A DNA stretch of 64,000 nt from Roseateles noduli. GTDB lineage: Bacteria > Pseudomonadota > Gammaproteobacteria > Burkholderiales > Burkholderiaceae_C. Below, in pieces: positions 20,240-29,594 of the stretch. The DNA is taken from assembly GCA_002205125.1 (NCBI GenBank), contig NIOE01000002.1:248001-312000 (forward strand), given 5' to 3'. The first letter of the stretch is position 1. Every line of letters begins with the position of its first letter. The position numbers and the translations under genes are program-made. Below the pieces are notes generated by a model that was not told the origin of the DNA, did not search any database, and saw only the letters and a list, made by a program, of their open reading frames with translations.

Positions 20240-21322
20240 ATGCAGGCCTTGCAGATCCTCGCCGGACCCCGTGCGCGCCAACGGCTGCGCGACCACGGCC
20301 TGCGTGCCGCCGATGTGCGCGTCGTGCCCGGCGCCGCTGGCGGCCCGAAGGGGCTGGTGCTCAGCGCGCTCGACGCGCATCTCTTCGGCGAGTTCCTGCC
20401 GTCGGGCGGCCAGGAGGTCCACCTGCTGGGTGCCTCCATCGGCGCCTGGCGCATGGCCACCGCCTGTCTGACCCGCGACGCCGCGCAGGCGGATGCGGAG
20501 TTCGAGCGCCTCGCCCACGATTACGCCCATCAGGATTACGAGTCGGCGCCCGGCAAGCGGCCGACCGCCGCGACCGTCTCGCGCGCGTTCGCCGGAAAGC
20601 TCGGCGAGATCTTCGGCGGCCGCGAGGCCGAGGTGCTGTCGCATCCGCAGTTCCGGCTGCATGTGTTCACCTCGCGTGGGAAGCATGTGCTCGGACGGGA
20701 AGGGCGGTTGCGTACGCCGCTCGGTTACCTGGGGGCGTTCGCGGCCAATGCCATGTCGCGGCGCGCGATGGGCGCCTGGCTCGAACGGGTCGTCTTCTCC
20801 GACAAGCGATCGCCGCTGCCGATGCCGCTGGCCGACTACCGCAGCCGGCAGGTCGCGCTCGACGCGGGCAATCTCAAGCCCAGCATCCTGGCGAGCTGCT
20901 CCATCCCGTTCTGGCTGCAGGCCGTCCACGACATCGAAGGCGCCCCCGCCGGCGCCTACTGGGACGGCGGCATCACCGACTACCACCTGCACCTGAACTA
21001 CGCCGCGATGGTCGGCGACGGCATCGCCCTGTATCCGCACTTCCAGGCCAGCGTCGTCCCGGGCTGGCTGGACAAGGCGCTCAAGCACCGGCATCGGACC
21101 AGCGCCTTCCTCGACAACGTCGTGCTGCTCACGCCCAACCCCGAGTGGGTGAAGACGCTGCCCAACGGCAAGCTGCCCGATCGCAACGACTTCCAGCGCT
21201 ACCTGAACGACGTCCCCGGCCGCGCCCGCGACTGGCTGCGCGCCGTCCGCGAGGGCGAGCGGCTGAGGGACGAGTTCCGCGAGGCCTGCGCCCGTCCCAC
21301 CCTCGACATCCAGGCGCTCTGA
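20240..21322 (+). CDS. Patatin-like phospholipase family protein
   Basis: A 360-residue protein with a patatin-type Ser/Asp dyad. GASIGAWR (S66) is the GxSxG nucleophile elbow, and YWDGGITDYHL (Asp about 238) matches the DG[G/A] motif. An oxyanion-hole glycine run, GAAGGPKG, lies near residues 31-38. No signal peptide or membrane anchor is evident, so it is probably a cytosolic or peripherally bound acyl hydrolase acting on lipids. ATG 20240 follows TTGAAAGGACG at normal spacing. It is 78 bp after the receptor gene and probably co-transcribed with it. Its stop codon overlaps the promoter proposed for the thrS leader. Confidence 0.85.
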   Translation: MQALQILAGPRARQRLRDHGLRAADVRVVPGAAGGPKGLVLSALDAHLFGEFLPSGGQEVHLLGASIGAWRMATACLTRDAAQADAEFERLAHDYAHQDYESAPGKRPTAATVSRAFAGKLGEIFGGREAEVLSHPQFRLHVFTSRGKHVLGREGRLRTPLGYLGAFAANAMSRRAMGAWLERVVFSDKRSPLPMPLADYRSRQVALDAGNLKPSILASCSIPFWLQAVHDIEGAPAGAYWDGGITDYHLHLNYAAMVGDGIALYPHFQASVVPGWLDKALKHRHRTSAFLDNVVLLTPNPEWVKTLPNGKLPDRNDFQRYLNDVPGRARDWLRAVREGERLRDEFREACARPTLDIQAL

Positions 21323-21330
21323 GCTACACT
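21303..21330 (+). promoter_or_regulatory. Possible promoter of the thrS leader
   Basis: TCGACA (21303-21308) and TACACT (21325-21330) with a 16-bp spacer, overlapping the end of the patatin-like gene. A start near 21337 would give a leader of about 168 nt up to the terminator U-tract. The -10 is plausible, the -35 weak. Confidence 0.45.
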
Positions 21331-21374
21331 GGACGCCTCATTTTCTTTTTCCAACAAGGACCGGGAAAGGCGAC

Positions 21375-21419
21375 ATGGTTATGACACCGCGGACTACCAC
21401 CTCCACTGCGAAGGTTTGA
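21375..21419 (+). CDS. Thr-rich leader peptide of thrS
   Basis: A 14-codon open frame [14 protein letters not shown] ending in TGA, with AAAGG four to five bases upstream. Five of 14 codons are Thr, including three consecutive ones (21393-21401). It lies ahead of a terminator (21476-21504) and of threonyl-tRNA synthetase, which is what a ribosome-stalling attenuator sensor should look like. The stop codon directly abuts the segment (21420-21428) that can pair with the terminator 3' arm, so a ribosome reaching the stop would mask that segment. The coding assignment rests on context rather than homology. Confidence 0.8.
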   Translation: MVMTPRTTTSTAKV

Positions 21420-21504
21420 GCGACCGCGGCTCGTCACGTCTTTCATCAGCTGTCCGGAAAAAGTCAGCACCCCAGAAAAAGCGCGGCACGTGGTCGCGCT
21501 TTTT
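21387..21504 (+). promoter_or_regulatory. Transcription attenuator controlling thrS
   Basis: Terminator: AAAAAGCGCG (21476-21485) with CGCGCTTTTT (21495-21504), then GTTTT. Candidate antiterminator: GCGACCGCG (21420-21428) pairs with CGTGGTCGC (21489-21497) over 9 bp with one G-U, capturing the terminator loop and 3' arm. Protector: CCGCGG at 21387-21392 can pair with the same element (21424-21429). A ribosome stalled on the Thr codons would free 21420-21428 and allow read-through, whereas one reaching the stop at 21417 would cover it. These three parts form the standard logic of ribosome-mediated attenuation. Confidence 0.75.
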
Positions 21505-21525
21505 TGTTTTCTGGAGTTCCCCCTC

Positions 21526-23451
21526 ATGTCCAACATCTCCATCCAACTGCCCGACGGCTCCAAGCGCGAGTTCCCGCAACCGGTGACGGTCGCCGAAGTC
21601 GCGGCCTCCATCGGCACGGGCCTGGCGAAGGCGGCGCTCGCCGGCCGCGTCGGCTCGGGCGATGACGCCAAGGTCGTCGACACCAGCTTCCTCATCGACA
21701 AGGACACGCAGCTGGCCATCGTCACGGACAAGGATCCGGACGGGCTGGATGTGATCCGCCATTCGACCGCCCACTTGCTGGCCTATGCCGTCAAGGAACT
21801 GTTCCCCGACGCGCAGGTCACCATCGGCCCGGTCATCGAGAACGGTTTCTACTACGACTTCTCGTACAAGCGCCCGTTCACGCCCGACGACCTGGCGGCG
21901 ATCGAAGCCAAGATGGGCGAGCTCGCGAAGAAGGACGAGAAGGTCACGCGCTCGGTGCTGCCGCGCGATGAGGCCGTCGAGTACTTCAAGGGCATCGGCG
22001 AGGCCTACAAGGCCGAGATCATCGCCAGCATCCCGGCCGACCAGGATGTGTCGCTGTACGCCGAAGGCGGCTTCACCGACCTGTGCCGCGGCCCGCACGT
22101 GCCGTCGACCGGCAAGCTGAAGTTCTTCAAGCTGATGAAGGTGGCCGGCGCCTACTGGCGCGGCGACCACCGCAACGAGCAGTTGCAGCGCATCTACGGC
22201 ACGGCCTGGGCGACCAAGGACGACCTGGCGAACTACCTGCGCATGCTGGAGGAAGCGGAGAAGCGCGACCACCGCAAGCTGGGCAAGGACCTGGAGCTGT
22301 TCCACATCGACGAGCACGCGCCGGGCGTCGTGTTCTGGCATCCCAAGGGCTGGGCGATCTGGCAGGAGGTCGAGCAGTACATGCGCCGCGTGTACCGCGA
22401 CAACGGCTACCAGGAAGTGAAGGGCCCGCAGCTGCTGGACAAGACGCTGTGGGAGGCCACCGGCCATTGGGACAAGTACCGCGACAACATGTTCACGACG
22501 GAATCGGAGAAGCGCGACTACGCGCTCAAGCCGATGAACTGTCCCGGCCACATCCTGATCTTCAAGCACGGCATCAAGAGCTACCGCGACCTGCCGCTGC
22601 GCTTCGGCGAGTTCGGCCAGTGCCACCGCAACGAGCCGACCGGCGGCCTGCACGGCATCATGCGCGTGCGCGGCTTCACGCAGGACGACGGCCACATCTT
22701 CTGCACCGAAGACCAGATCCTGGCCGAGTGCGTCGCGTACACGGCGCTGTTGCAGAAGGTCTACAAGGACTTCGGCTTCGACAACATCATCTACAAGGTC
22801 GCGACGCGTCCCGACGCGCGCATCGGTTCGGACGAGGTCTGGGACAAGGCCGAGTTCGCGCTGATGGAGTCGCTGCGCGCCTCCGGCGTGGAGTTCATCA
22901 TCGCCCCGGGTGACGGTGCCTTCTACGGTCCGAAGATCGAATACACGCTCAAGGACGCGATCGGCCGCCAGTGGCAGTGCGGCACGATGCAGGTCGATTT
23001 CTCGATGCCTGCGCGCCTGGGCGCCGAGTACGTCGCCGAGGACAGCGAGCGCCACACGCCCGTCATGCTGCACCGCGCGATCGTCGGCAGCCTGGAGCGT
23101 TTCATCGGCATCCTGATCGAGCAGCACGCCGGCGCGCTGCCCGTCTGGCTGGCTCCGACGCAGGTCGTTGTCGCCAATATCACCGACGCCCAATCGGACT
23201 ACGTTTCCAGCATTGTGAAATCGCTGCAAAAACAAGGGGTTAGGGTTCAGGCAGATTTGCGCAACGAGAAAATCACGTATAAAATCCGCGAGCATTCACT
23301 GCAAAAGGTGCCGTTCATCCTTGTCGTCGGTGACAAGGAAAAGGCGAACGGCGCAGTCGCAGTGCGCGCCCGAGGCAACCAGGATCTGGGCGTGATGTCG
23401 CTGGAGGACTTCGTTTCGAAGCTCTCGACCGCCATCGCGGACAAGGCCTGA
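21526..23451 (+). CDS. thrS: Threonyl-tRNA synthetase
   Basis: A 641-residue class II aminoacyl-tRNA synthetase that charges tRNA-Thr. Order: TGS domain (1-63, [13 protein letters not shown]), editing/second additional domain (about 65-225, with [17 protein letters not shown] and [19 protein letters not shown]), catalytic core with motif 1 around residue 290, the zinc-site Cys in MNCPGH, and motif 2 in [20 protein letters not shown], then a C-terminal anticodon-binding domain (about 540-641). Full family length. ATG 21526 lies just after CTGGAG and the attenuator U-tract; an earlier in-frame ATG overlaps the terminator and is rejected. It heads the cluster thrS-infC-rpmI-rplT-pheS-pheT-ihfA. 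Regulation by a Thr-rich leader is inferred. Confidence 0.98.
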   Translation: MSNISIQLPDGSKREFPQPVTVAEVAASIGTGLAKAALAGRVGSGDDAKVVDTSFLIDKDTQLAIVTDKDPDGLDVIRHSTAHLLAYAVKELFPDAQVTIGPVIENGFYYDFSYKRPFTPDDLAAIEAKMGELAKKDEKVTRSVLPRDEAVEYFKGIGEAYKAEIIASIPADQDVSLYAEGGFTDLCRGPHVPSTGKLKFFKLMKVAGAYWRGDHRNEQLQRIYGTAWATKDDLANYLRMLEEAEKRDHRKLGKDLELFHIDEHAPGVVFWHPKGWAIWQEVEQYMRRVYRDNGYQEVKGPQLLDKTLWEATGHWDKYRDNMFTTESEKRDYALKPMNCPGHILIFKHGIKSYRDLPLRFGEFGQCHRNEPTGGLHGIMRVRGFTQDDGHIFCTEDQILAECVAYTALLQKVYKDFGFDNIIYKVATRPDARIGSDEVWDKAEFALMESLRASGVEFIIAPGDGAFYGPKIEYTLKDAIGRQWQCGTMQVDFSMPARLGAEYVAEDSERHTPVMLHRAIVGSLERFIGILIEQHAGALPVWLAPTQVVVANITDAQSDYVSSIVKSLQKQGVRVQADLRNEKITYKIREHSLQKVPFILVVGDKEKANGAVAVRARGNQDLGVMSLEDFVSKLSTAIADKA

Positions 23452-23520
23452 GTCGGGCGCTTTTTGCGTTGTACTGATCATTAACGGACCCTTGCCAAGG
23501 CCCGCCTAAAGGTAACCACC

Positions 23521-24066
23521 ATCGCTACTTTTGCTGACCGTCGTGCGATTCCGGAGCGCAAGCACCGCCTGAATCGCGAAATCATCGCTTCTGAAGTCCG
23601 TCTCAATGGCCCCGAGAACGAGCCGATCGGCATCGTCTCGATCCAGGAAGCGCTCCGGATGGCCGGTGACCTGGACGTCGATCTGGTCGAAATTGCCGCC
23701 ACTGCAGTCCCGCCGGTCTGCCGGTTGATGGACTACGGCAAGTTCAAGTACCAGGAGCAGAAGCGCGCCGCGGAAGCCAAGTCCAAGCAGAAGGTCATCG
23801 AGGTCAAGGAAGTCAAGTTCCGTCCGGGCACGGACGAAGGCGACTACCAGATCAAGATGCGCAACCTGCGCCGCTTCATCGCGGAGGACGGCGACAAGGG
23901 CAAGGTCACGCTGCGCTACCGCGGCCGCGAGATCACCCACCAGGACATCGGCATGCGCATGCTGGAACGCATCCGCGACGAGTTGTCCGACGTGGCGGTG
24001 GTCGAGCACATGCCCAAGCTTGAAGGCCGTCAGATGATCATGGTGCTGGCGCCGAAGAAGCGCTGA
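23521..24066 (+). CDS. infC: Translation initiation factor IF-3 (ATC start)
   Basis: A 181-residue IF-3, binding the 30S subunit and proofreading start-codon selection. The N-domain carries [20 protein letters not shown] and the linker [17 protein letters not shown]; the C-domain has [20 protein letters not shown] and ends in APKKR. Family length requires a start at 23521, where the codon is ATC, preceded by AAAGG at the proper distance (23509-23513). The first ATG in frame (23659) would remove a third of the N-domain. Near-cognate infC starts (ATT in E. coli) let IF-3 repress its own translation by rejecting its own start codon, so ATC is probably regulatory. Confidence 0.95.
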   Translation: MATFADRRAIPERKHRLNREIIASEVRLNGPENEPIGIVSIQEALRMAGDLDVDLVEIAATAVPPVCRLMDYGKFKYQEQKRAAEAKSKQKVIEVKEVKFRPGTDEGDYQIKMRNLRRFIAEDGDKGKVTLRYRGREITHQDIGMRMLERIRDELSDVAVVEHMPKLEGRQMIMVLAPKKR

Positions 24067-24085
24067 GCGTCTGAGAGAATCCCGG

Positions 24086-24142
24086 CGGGGCCGATGAGGC
24101 CCCGTCTCAGTTTCAGCCCGTCGATCTGGTCGTCGGCGGGCT
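24086..24142 (+). promoter_or_regulatory. Two hairpins between infC and rpmI
   Basis: CGGGGCC-GATGA-GGCCCCG at 24086-24104 and an 11-bp stem at 24115-24125/24132-24142 followed by TTATTAG. The 153-nt infC-rpmI gap is the place where L20 represses rpmI-rplT in E. coli, so an RNA control element is plausible; the second hairpin may also act as a partial terminator. Confidence 0.45.
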
Positions 24143-24219
24143 TATTAGTCTCCTGCAGGCCGGTCAAGTACCGCGGTCACCCGCGGTCGCCTGGAGGGAC
24201 GCCCATAGAAGGAGCAGTC

Positions 24220-24423
24220 ATGCCCAAGATGAAGACCAAGAGCAGCGCGAAAAAGCGTTTTCGCGTTCGTCCGGGTGGCACCGTCAAGCGCGGTCAGGCG
24301 TTCAAGCGCCACATCCTGACCAAGAAGACCACGAAGAACAAGCGCCAGCTTCGCGGCGCCACGACCGTGCATGAGACCAACATGGGCCACATCGCTTCGA
24401 TGCTGCCCTTCGCTGGTCTGTAA
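24220..24423 (+). CDS. rpmI: 50S ribosomal protein L35
   Basis: A 67-residue, very basic ribosomal protein ([39 protein letters not shown]), the usual bL35 length and sequence. It is a component of the large ribosomal subunit. ATG 24220 is preceded by AGAAGGAGCAGTC, a strong ribosome binding site. It lies between infC and rplT, the conserved order; rplT starts 26 bp after its stop. Confidence 0.97.
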   Translation: MPKMKTKSSAKKRFRVRPGGTVKRGQAFKRHILTKKTTKNKRQLRGATTVHETNMGHIASMLPFAGL

Positions 24424-24449
24424 TCCAGCAGTAGACAAGGAGATACAAC

Positions 24450-24806
24450 ATGCCTCGCGTCAAACGTGGTGTAACCGCCCGTGCTCGTCACAAGAAGGTC
24501 CTGGCTCTGGCCAAGGGCTTCCGTGGTCGTCGCAAGAACGTCTTCCGCATCGCCAAGCAGGCGGTGATGAAGGCGGGCCAGTACGCCTACCGTGACCGCC
24601 GTGCCAAGAAGCGCGTGTTCCGCCAGCTGTGGATTGCCCGTATCAACGCGGCAAGCCGTGGCCTGGGTCTGAGCTACAGCAAGTTTGTGGCCGGTCTGAA
24701 GAAGGCCGAGATCGACATCGACCGCAAGGTCCTGGCCGACCTCGCCGTCAACGACCCTGCTGGTTTCGCCAGCATCTTCGCCAAGGTGAAGGCCGCTCTG
24801 GCTTGA
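24450..24806 (+). CDS. rplT: 50S ribosomal protein L20
   Basis: A 118-residue bL20 ([60 protein letters not shown]), an early assembly protein of the large subunit that binds 23S rRNA and, in E. coli, represses its own operon. Full length, with ribosome binding site AAGGAGATACAAC before ATG 24450. A terminator follows at 24881-24912, so the downstream pheST genes need read-through or another promoter. Confidence 0.97.
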   Translation: MPRVKRGVTARARHKKVLALAKGFRGRRKNVFRIAKQAVMKAGQYAYRDRRAKKRVFRQLWIARINAASRGLGLSYSKFVAGLKKAEIDIDRKVLADLAVNDPAGFASIFAKVKAALA

Positions 24807-24819
24807 TAGCCATGGTCCT

Positions 24820-24841
24820 CCCGCCGGTGCTCGCCGGCGGG
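24820..24841 (+). repeat. Hairpin after rplT
   Basis: CCCGCCGG-TGCTCG-CCGGCGGG, an 8-bp perfect GC stem with a 6-nt loop just after the rplT stop and ahead of the U-tract terminator at 24881. Confidence 0.55.
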
Positions 24842-24880
24842 CGGACTGGCCGCTCCGGTCCTGCCGGGGCTGCCTTTTTC

Positions 24881-24912
24881 AAAGGCCGACACCGTGGTGT
24901 TCGGCCTTTTTT
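24881..24912 (+). terminator. Intrinsic terminator between rplT and pheS
   Basis: AAAGGCCGA (24881-24889) pairs with TCGGCCTTT (24901-24909), with further CAC/GTG pairing inside the loop, followed by TTT. It either ends the thrS-rplT transcript or serves as an attenuator for pheST; two Phe codons of an upstream open frame lie immediately before its 5' arm. Confidence 0.8.
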
Positions 24913-25012
24913 CATTCCGGCCCAGTGGTGCGTGATGGTGCGATGTCCGCCATTCCACCGCTGTGCCATCCGACTTCCGCCAACGCCGCCGACGCCCCGT
25001 CGACGCCCCGCG

Positions 25013-26050
25013 ATGAACGACCTCGATCAATTGCTGCACCAGGCGACCGGCGACTTCGCCGCCGCCACGACTCCCGCCGACCTGGAGAACGCCAAGGCGC
25101 GTTTCCTGGGCAAGACCGGCCAGGTCACCGAGCTGATGAAGGGCATGGCCAGCCTGCCCGTCGAGGAGAAGAAGACCCGCGGCGCGCAGATCAACCAGCT
25201 CAAGCAGGGCATCGAGGCCGCGCTGACCGCGCGCCGCCAGGCGCTGGCGGACGCGGAACTCGAGCTGCAGCTCAAGGCCGAGGCGCTGGACGTCACGCTG
25301 CCCGGCCGCCAACGCGGCACCGGCGGCCTGCACCCGATCACGCGGGCGATGGAGCGCATCGAGGCGATCTTCGGCTCCATGGGCTTCGACGTCGCCGACG
25401 GTCCGGAGATCGAGAACGACTGGTTCAACTTCACCGCGCTGAACACGCCGGAAGACCATCCGGCGCGCTCGATGCACGACACCTTCTACATCGAAGGGGG
25501 TCATGTCTTGCGCACGCACACCAGCCCGATGCAGATCCGCTACGCGGTGCAGCACGTGAAGAAACATCGCGCGGCGATCGACGCCGGCCAGCCGATGCCC
25601 GAGATCCGCGTGATCGCGCCGGGCCGGACCTACCGCGTGGACAGCGACGCGACGCATTCGCCGATGTTCCACCAGGTCGAAGGCCTGTGGGTGGGCGAGA
25701 ACATCAGCTTCAAGGACCTGAAGTCCGTCTACGTGAACTTCATGCAGCAGTTCTTCGAGACGACGGACATGGAGATCCGTTTCCGTCCGAGCTACTTCCC
25801 GTTCACCGAGCCCAGCGCCGAGATCGACATGATGTTCGGCTCCGGTCCGCTGAAGGGCCGCTGGCTGGAAGTGTCCGGCTCCGGCCAGGTGCATCCGCAG
25901 GTGATCCGCAACATGGGCCTCGACCCCGAGCGCTACATCGGTTTCGCCTTCGGCTCGGGCATCGACCGCCTGGCCATGCTGCGCTACGGCGTCAGCGATT
26001 TGCGTCTGTTCTTCGACGGCGACCTGCGATTCCTGTCGCAGTTCAAGTAA
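25013..26050 (+). CDS. pheS: Phenylalanyl-tRNA synthetase alpha subunit
   Basis: A 345-residue alpha subunit of the (alpha-beta)2 enzyme that charges tRNA-Phe. It has an N-terminal coiled-coil arm (about 1-95, [20 protein letters not shown]) and a class II catalytic core: motif 1 region [19 protein letters not shown], motif 2 in [34 protein letters not shown], and motif 3 [20 protein letters not shown] 25013 gives the standard N-terminus [12 protein letters not shown]. The frame stays open for 67 codons further upstream, but that part spans a terminator and lacks family similarity. pheT starts 39 bp downstream. Confidence 0.97.
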   Translation: MNDLDQLLHQATGDFAAATTPADLENAKARFLGKTGQVTELMKGMASLPVEEKKTRGAQINQLKQGIEAALTARRQALADAELELQLKAEALDVTLPGRQRGTGGLHPITRAMERIEAIFGSMGFDVADGPEIENDWFNFTALNTPEDHPARSMHDTFYIEGGHVLRTHTSPMQIRYAVQHVKKHRAAIDAGQPMPEIRVIAPGRTYRVDSDATHSPMFHQVEGLWVGENISFKDLKSVYVNFMQQFFETTDMEIRFRPSYFPFTEPSAEIDMMFGSGPLKGRWLEVSGSGQVHPQVIRNMGLDPERYIGFAFGSGIDRLAMLRYGVSDLRLFFDGDLRFLSQFK

Positions 26051-26089
26051 ATCGTGCCCCCGGTCGCCTAGAGAGCAAGAGAGAACCCC

Positions 26090-28504
26090 ATGCAATTCCC
26101 TGAGTCCTGGCTGCGGGCCTTCTGCAACCCCGCGCTGAACACCCAAGAACTGGCCGAGCTGCTGACCATGTCCGGCCTGGAAGTGGAAGAGCTGCGCCCG
26201 GTGGCGCCGCCGTTCCACGGCATCGTCGTGGCCGAGATCGTCGAGGCCGTGCAGCATCCCGACGCCGACCGCCTGCGCGTCTGCAAGGTCAACGCCGGCG
26301 GTCCGGAGCTGCTGCAGATCGTCTGCGGCGCGCCGAACGCGCGCGTCGGCATCCGCGTGCCGCTGGCGACCATCGGCGCCGAACTGCCCCCGGGGGAGGA
26401 CGGCAAGCCGTTCAAGATCGGCAAGGGCAAGCTGCGCGGCGTCGAGAGCTTCGGCATGCTGTGCTCGGCCCGTGAGCTGAAGCTCGCGGAAGATCACGGC
26501 GGTCTGCTGGAACTGGCCGCCGACGCGCCTGTCGGCGAGGACATCCGCAAGCACCTGAACCTGGACGACACGCTGTTCACGCTGAAGCTGACGCCGAACC
26601 TGGCGCATGCGCTGAGCGTCTACGGCGTCGCGCGTGAAGTGTCCGCGCTGACCGGCGCGCCGCTGCTGGTGGCTGACATCAAGCCGGCTGCCGTCGCCAC
26701 CGACGCGAAGCTGCCGGTGCGCGTCGACGCCGCGGACCTGTGCGGCCGCTTCTCCGGCCGCGTGATCCGCAACGTCGACACGACCGCGAAGACGCCGCAG
26801 TGGATGGTCGACCGCCTGGCCCGCTGCGGCCAACGCTCGGTGTCGCCGCTGGTGGACATCTCGAACTACGTGATGTTCGAGCTGGGTCGCCCGTCCCACA
26901 TCTTCGACCTCGACAAGATCCATGGCGAGCTCATCGTCCGCTGGGGCAAGCCGGGTGAGCAGCTCAAGCTGCTGAACGGCACCACGATCGAAGTCGATGG
27001 CACCGTCGGCGTGATCGCCGACCGCGAGCAGGTCGAGTCGCTGGCCGGCATCATGGGCGGCGACGCCACCGCCGTCTCCGACGACACGAAGAACATCTAC
27101 GTCGAAGCCGCGTTCTGGTGGCCGAAGGCGGTCATGGGTCGTTCGCGCCGCTTCAACTTCTCGACCGACGCGGGCCACCGCTTCGAGCGCGGCGTCGATC
27201 CGGCCGGCACCGTCGACCACATCGAACGCATCACGCAGCTGATCCAGTCGATCTGCGGCGGCGAGGCGGGTCCGATGGATGACCAGACCACGCAGCTGCC
27301 CGAGCGCAAGCCGGTCGCGCTGCGCGTCGATCGCGCCGCCAAGGTCATCGGCATGCCGGTGACGCAGGCCGACTGCGAAGGCGTGTTCAAGCGGCTGGGC
27401 CTCGAATTCACGTCGACCCCCGGCGTGATCACGGTGACGCCGCCGACCTTCCGTTTCGACATCCAGATCGAGGAAGACCTGATCGAGGAAGTCATCCGCG
27501 TGCTGGGCTACCCGAAGCTGCCGTCGACGCCGCCGCTGGCACCGGTGGTCGGCAAGGTGGGCTCGGAATCGCGCCGCGCGACGCACGCGCTGCGCCATGC
27601 GATGGCCGGCCTGGGTTACTTCGAGACGATCAACTTCAGCTTCGTCGAGGCGCGCTGGGAGCAGGAGCTCGCCGGCAACGCCAACCCGATCCAGCTGCTG
27701 AACCCGATCGCCGCGCCGCTGGCGGTGATGCGCACCTCGCTGATGGGCTCGCTGGTCCAGGCGCTGCGCAACAACCTGGCGCGCAAGTCGCCGCGCGTGC
27801 GCGTGTTCGAGATCGGCCGCGTGTTCCTGCGCGACGCGTCGGTGCAGGAAAGCGACACCACCATCGCCGGCATCGCGCAGCCGATGCGACTGTCCGGCCT
27901 GGCCTGGGGTCCGGCCGACCAGCAGCAATGGGCGCAGAAGGACCGTGCGGTCGACTTCTTCGACGTGAAGGGCGACCTCGAGGCGCTGTTCGCGCCGCGC
28001 GAGCTGAGCTTCGAAGCCGCCGAACATCCCGCGCTGCATCCGGGCCGCAGCGCCCGCGTGCTGCTGGACGGCCAGCCGATCGGCGTGGTCGGCGAACTGC
28101 ACCCGAAATGGCGCCAAGGCTACGAACTGCCGAGCGCCCCCGTCCTGTTCGAGCTGTCGCTGGACGCCGTGCTGGCGCGCACGCTGCCGCAGGGTCAGGG
28201 CGTGCCTCGCCTGCAGGCCGTGCAACGCGATCTGGCGCTGATCGTCAATGAGCAGGTCACCTACGACTCCCTCATCCGGGCGATCGAATCCAGCGGCGAA
28301 GCCCTGGTACGCTCTGCGCGTTTGTTCGACGTCTTCAAACCGGCGCAGCCGACGGCGGAACTGAAGGCTGGCGAACGCAGCCTGGCCGTGCGCCTGTCGC
28401 TGCTCGATGACGAGAACACGCTGACCGACGAGCGCATCGAGCAGGCGGTGGCGAAGGTGGTGGCGCAGCTGGGCGAAAGTCTCGGCGCGCGCCTGCGAGG
28501 CTGA
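26090..28504 (+). CDS. pheT: Phenylalanyl-tRNA synthetase beta subunit
   Basis: An 804-residue beta subunit. It begins with [29 protein letters not shown] B1, then a tRNA-binding OB domain (about 40-150, containing VCKVNAGG and [12 protein letters not shown]), the B3/B4 editing domain ([20 protein letters not shown], the Phe/Tyr discrimination site region), B5 (about 400-475), the catalytic-like core, and the C-terminal anticodon-binding FDX-ACB domain (about 710-804). Standard family length with no break. It follows pheS by 39 bp and is followed 17 bp later by ihfA, the classical arrangement. Confidence 0.97.
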   Translation: MQFPESWLRAFCNPALNTQELAELLTMSGLEVEELRPVAPPFHGIVVAEIVEAVQHPDADRLRVCKVNAGGPELLQIVCGAPNARVGIRVPLATIGAELPPGEDGKPFKIGKGKLRGVESFGMLCSARELKLAEDHGGLLELAADAPVGEDIRKHLNLDDTLFTLKLTPNLAHALSVYGVAREVSALTGAPLLVADIKPAAVATDAKLPVRVDAADLCGRFSGRVIRNVDTTAKTPQWMVDRLARCGQRSVSPLVDISNYVMFELGRPSHIFDLDKIHGELIVRWGKPGEQLKLLNGTTIEVDGTVGVIADREQVESLAGIMGGDATAVSDDTKNIYVEAAFWWPKAVMGRSRRFNFSTDAGHRFERGVDPAGTVDHIERITQLIQSICGGEAGPMDDQTTQLPERKPVALRVDRAAKVIGMPVTQADCEGVFKRLGLEFTSTPGVITVTPPTFRFDIQIEEDLIEEVIRVLGYPKLPSTPPLAPVVGKVGSESRRATHALRHAMAGLGYFETINFSFVEARWEQELAGNANPIQLLNPIAAPLAVMRTSLMGSLVQALRNNLARKSPRVRVFEIGRVFLRDASVQESDTTIAGIAQPMRLSGLAWGPADQQQWAQKDRAVDFFDVKGDLEALFAPRELSFEAAEHPALHPGRSARVLLDGQPIGVVGELHPKWRQGYELPSAPVLFELSLDAVLARTLPQGQGVPRLQAVQRDLALIVNEQVTYDSLIRAIESSGEALVRSARLFDVFKPAQPTAELKAGERSLAVRLSLLDDENTLTDERIEQAVAKVVAQLGESLGARLRG

Positions 28505-28521
28505 GGGAGGGGAGGACACCC

Positions 28522-28887
28522 ATGAGTGATGACGATCTGAAGGAGCAGGCGCGCGTGCTGCTCGGCAGCCTGGAGACGCCCACGCTGACCAAGGCCGAGC
28601 TGGCGGAACTGCTGTTCGACAAGCTCGGCCTGAACAAGCGCGAGTCCAAGGACATGGTCGAGGCCTTCTTCGACATCATTCACAACAGCCTCTCCAGCGG
28701 CCGCGAAGTGAAGCTCTCGGGCTTCGGCAACTTCAACATCCGCCGCAAGGCGCCCAGACCCGGCCGCAACCCGCGCACCGGCGAAGCGATCCCGATCAAG
28801 GCCCGCAACGTCGTGACGTTTCATGCGAGTCACAAATTGAAAGAAGCCGTCCAAGGCAACACGCCTTCGACGGGGGACTTCGAGTAG
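28522..28887 (+). CDS. ihfA: Integration host factor alpha subunit
   Basis: A 121-residue HU/IHF-family DNA-bending protein. The core [40 protein letters not shown] with the Pro that intercalates in the minor groove, and [11 protein letters not shown] identify IhfA. It has a ~15-residue N-terminal extension and a short C-terminal tail compared with the ~100-residue E. coli protein, as in other Burkholderiales. With IhfB it bends DNA at specific sites for recombination, replication and sigma-54 promoters. ATG 28522 follows GGGAGGGGAGGACACC, a strong ribosome binding site. It ends the pheST-ihfA unit; the MerR-like gene follows 40 bp later. Confidence 0.96.
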   Translation: MSDDDLKEQARVLLGSLETPTLTKAELAELLFDKLGLNKRESKDMVEAFFDIIHNSLSSGREVKLSGFGNFNIRRKAPRPGRNPRTGEAIPIKARNVVTFHASHKLKEAVQGNTPSTGDFE

Positions 28888-28927
28888 AGTCTGACCCTTC
28901 CCGCCGCTGCCGGAGCCGCTGATTCCC

Positions 28928-29389
28928 ATGGACGTCCAGCTTCCCGCCATTCCTGCCAAGCGCTACTTCACCATCGGTGAGGTGAGCGAGCTGTGCGGCG
29001 TGAAGCCCTACGTGCTCCGCTATTGGGAACAGGAGTTCACGCAGCTCAAGCCGATGAAGCGGCGGGGCAACCGGCGCTATTACCAGCACCACGAAGTGCT
29101 GCTGATCCGCCGCATCCGCGATCTGCTCTACGACCAGGGCTTCACGATCAGCGGCGCACGCAATCAGCTGATCGACGCGACGCACACGGCGACCACCGCG
29201 CAGGAGTTCCGCGCGGAAGCGCTGGCGGCTGCGCAGCTCGACGTGTACCGGGACCATCGCGAAGCCTCGCGCGCCCTGGCCGCGGACGTCGCGCACAGCG
29301 CGGCGCACACGTCGGTGTCGCTCGAGAAACTCACCCTGGAACAGGTCCGGGACGAGTTGTTGGCGATTCGAGAGAGTTTGCTTGCATAA
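28928..29389 (+). CDS. MerR-family transcriptional regulator
   Basis: A 153-residue regulator with an N-terminal MerR-type winged helix: [25 protein letters not shown], then [19 protein letters not shown], and a dimerisation helix ([13 protein letters not shown]). The C-terminal part (about 90-153) is a helical effector or oligomerisation region without the Cys pattern of metal sensors. This MerR-like gene is regularly found after ihfA in Beta- and Gammaproteobacteria; its regulon is not known to me. It begins 40 bp after ihfA and ends 34 bp before tRNA-Pro. Confidence 0.92.
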   Translation: MDVQLPAIPAKRYFTIGEVSELCGVKPYVLRYWEQEFTQLKPMKRRGNRRYYQHHEVLLIRRIRDLLYDQGFTISGARNQLIDATHTATTAQEFRAEALAAAQLDVYRDHREASRALAADVAHSAAHTSVSLEKLTLEQVRDELLAIRESLLA

Positions 29390-29422
29390 GCCTCTCGAAT
29401 ACGTATAGAATCTAAGGCTTAG

Positions 29423-29500
<78 letters not shown>

Positions 29501-29517
29501 AAAACAAGAAGAAATGA

Positions 29518-29553
29518 AACGGCCTGGATGTGAAAGCATCCAGGCCGTTTTTC
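29518..29553 (+). terminator. Strong intrinsic terminator after tRNA-Pro
   Basis: A 13-bp perfect stem (29518-29530 with 29537-29549), loop TGAAAG, then TTTT. It ends the tRNA transcript; its A-rich left side also lets it serve the convergent gene at 29595. Confidence 0.92.
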
Positions 29554-29594
29554 CATTGGGCTCGGCTTCCGGTGGGAGGTGCGGCAAGCGTGGA

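Noticed and set aside
24812-25012. 67-codon in-frame N-terminal extension of pheS
   Set aside because: It spans an intrinsic terminator, is Arg/Pro-rich, and PheS proteins normally start at MNDLDQL.
24674-28519. Very long open frame antisense to rplT-pheS-pheT-ihfA
   Set aside because: It is an effect of GC-rich codon use; the product is a His/Arg/Gln-rich composition without family signature, whereas the plus strand carries intact pheS and pheT.
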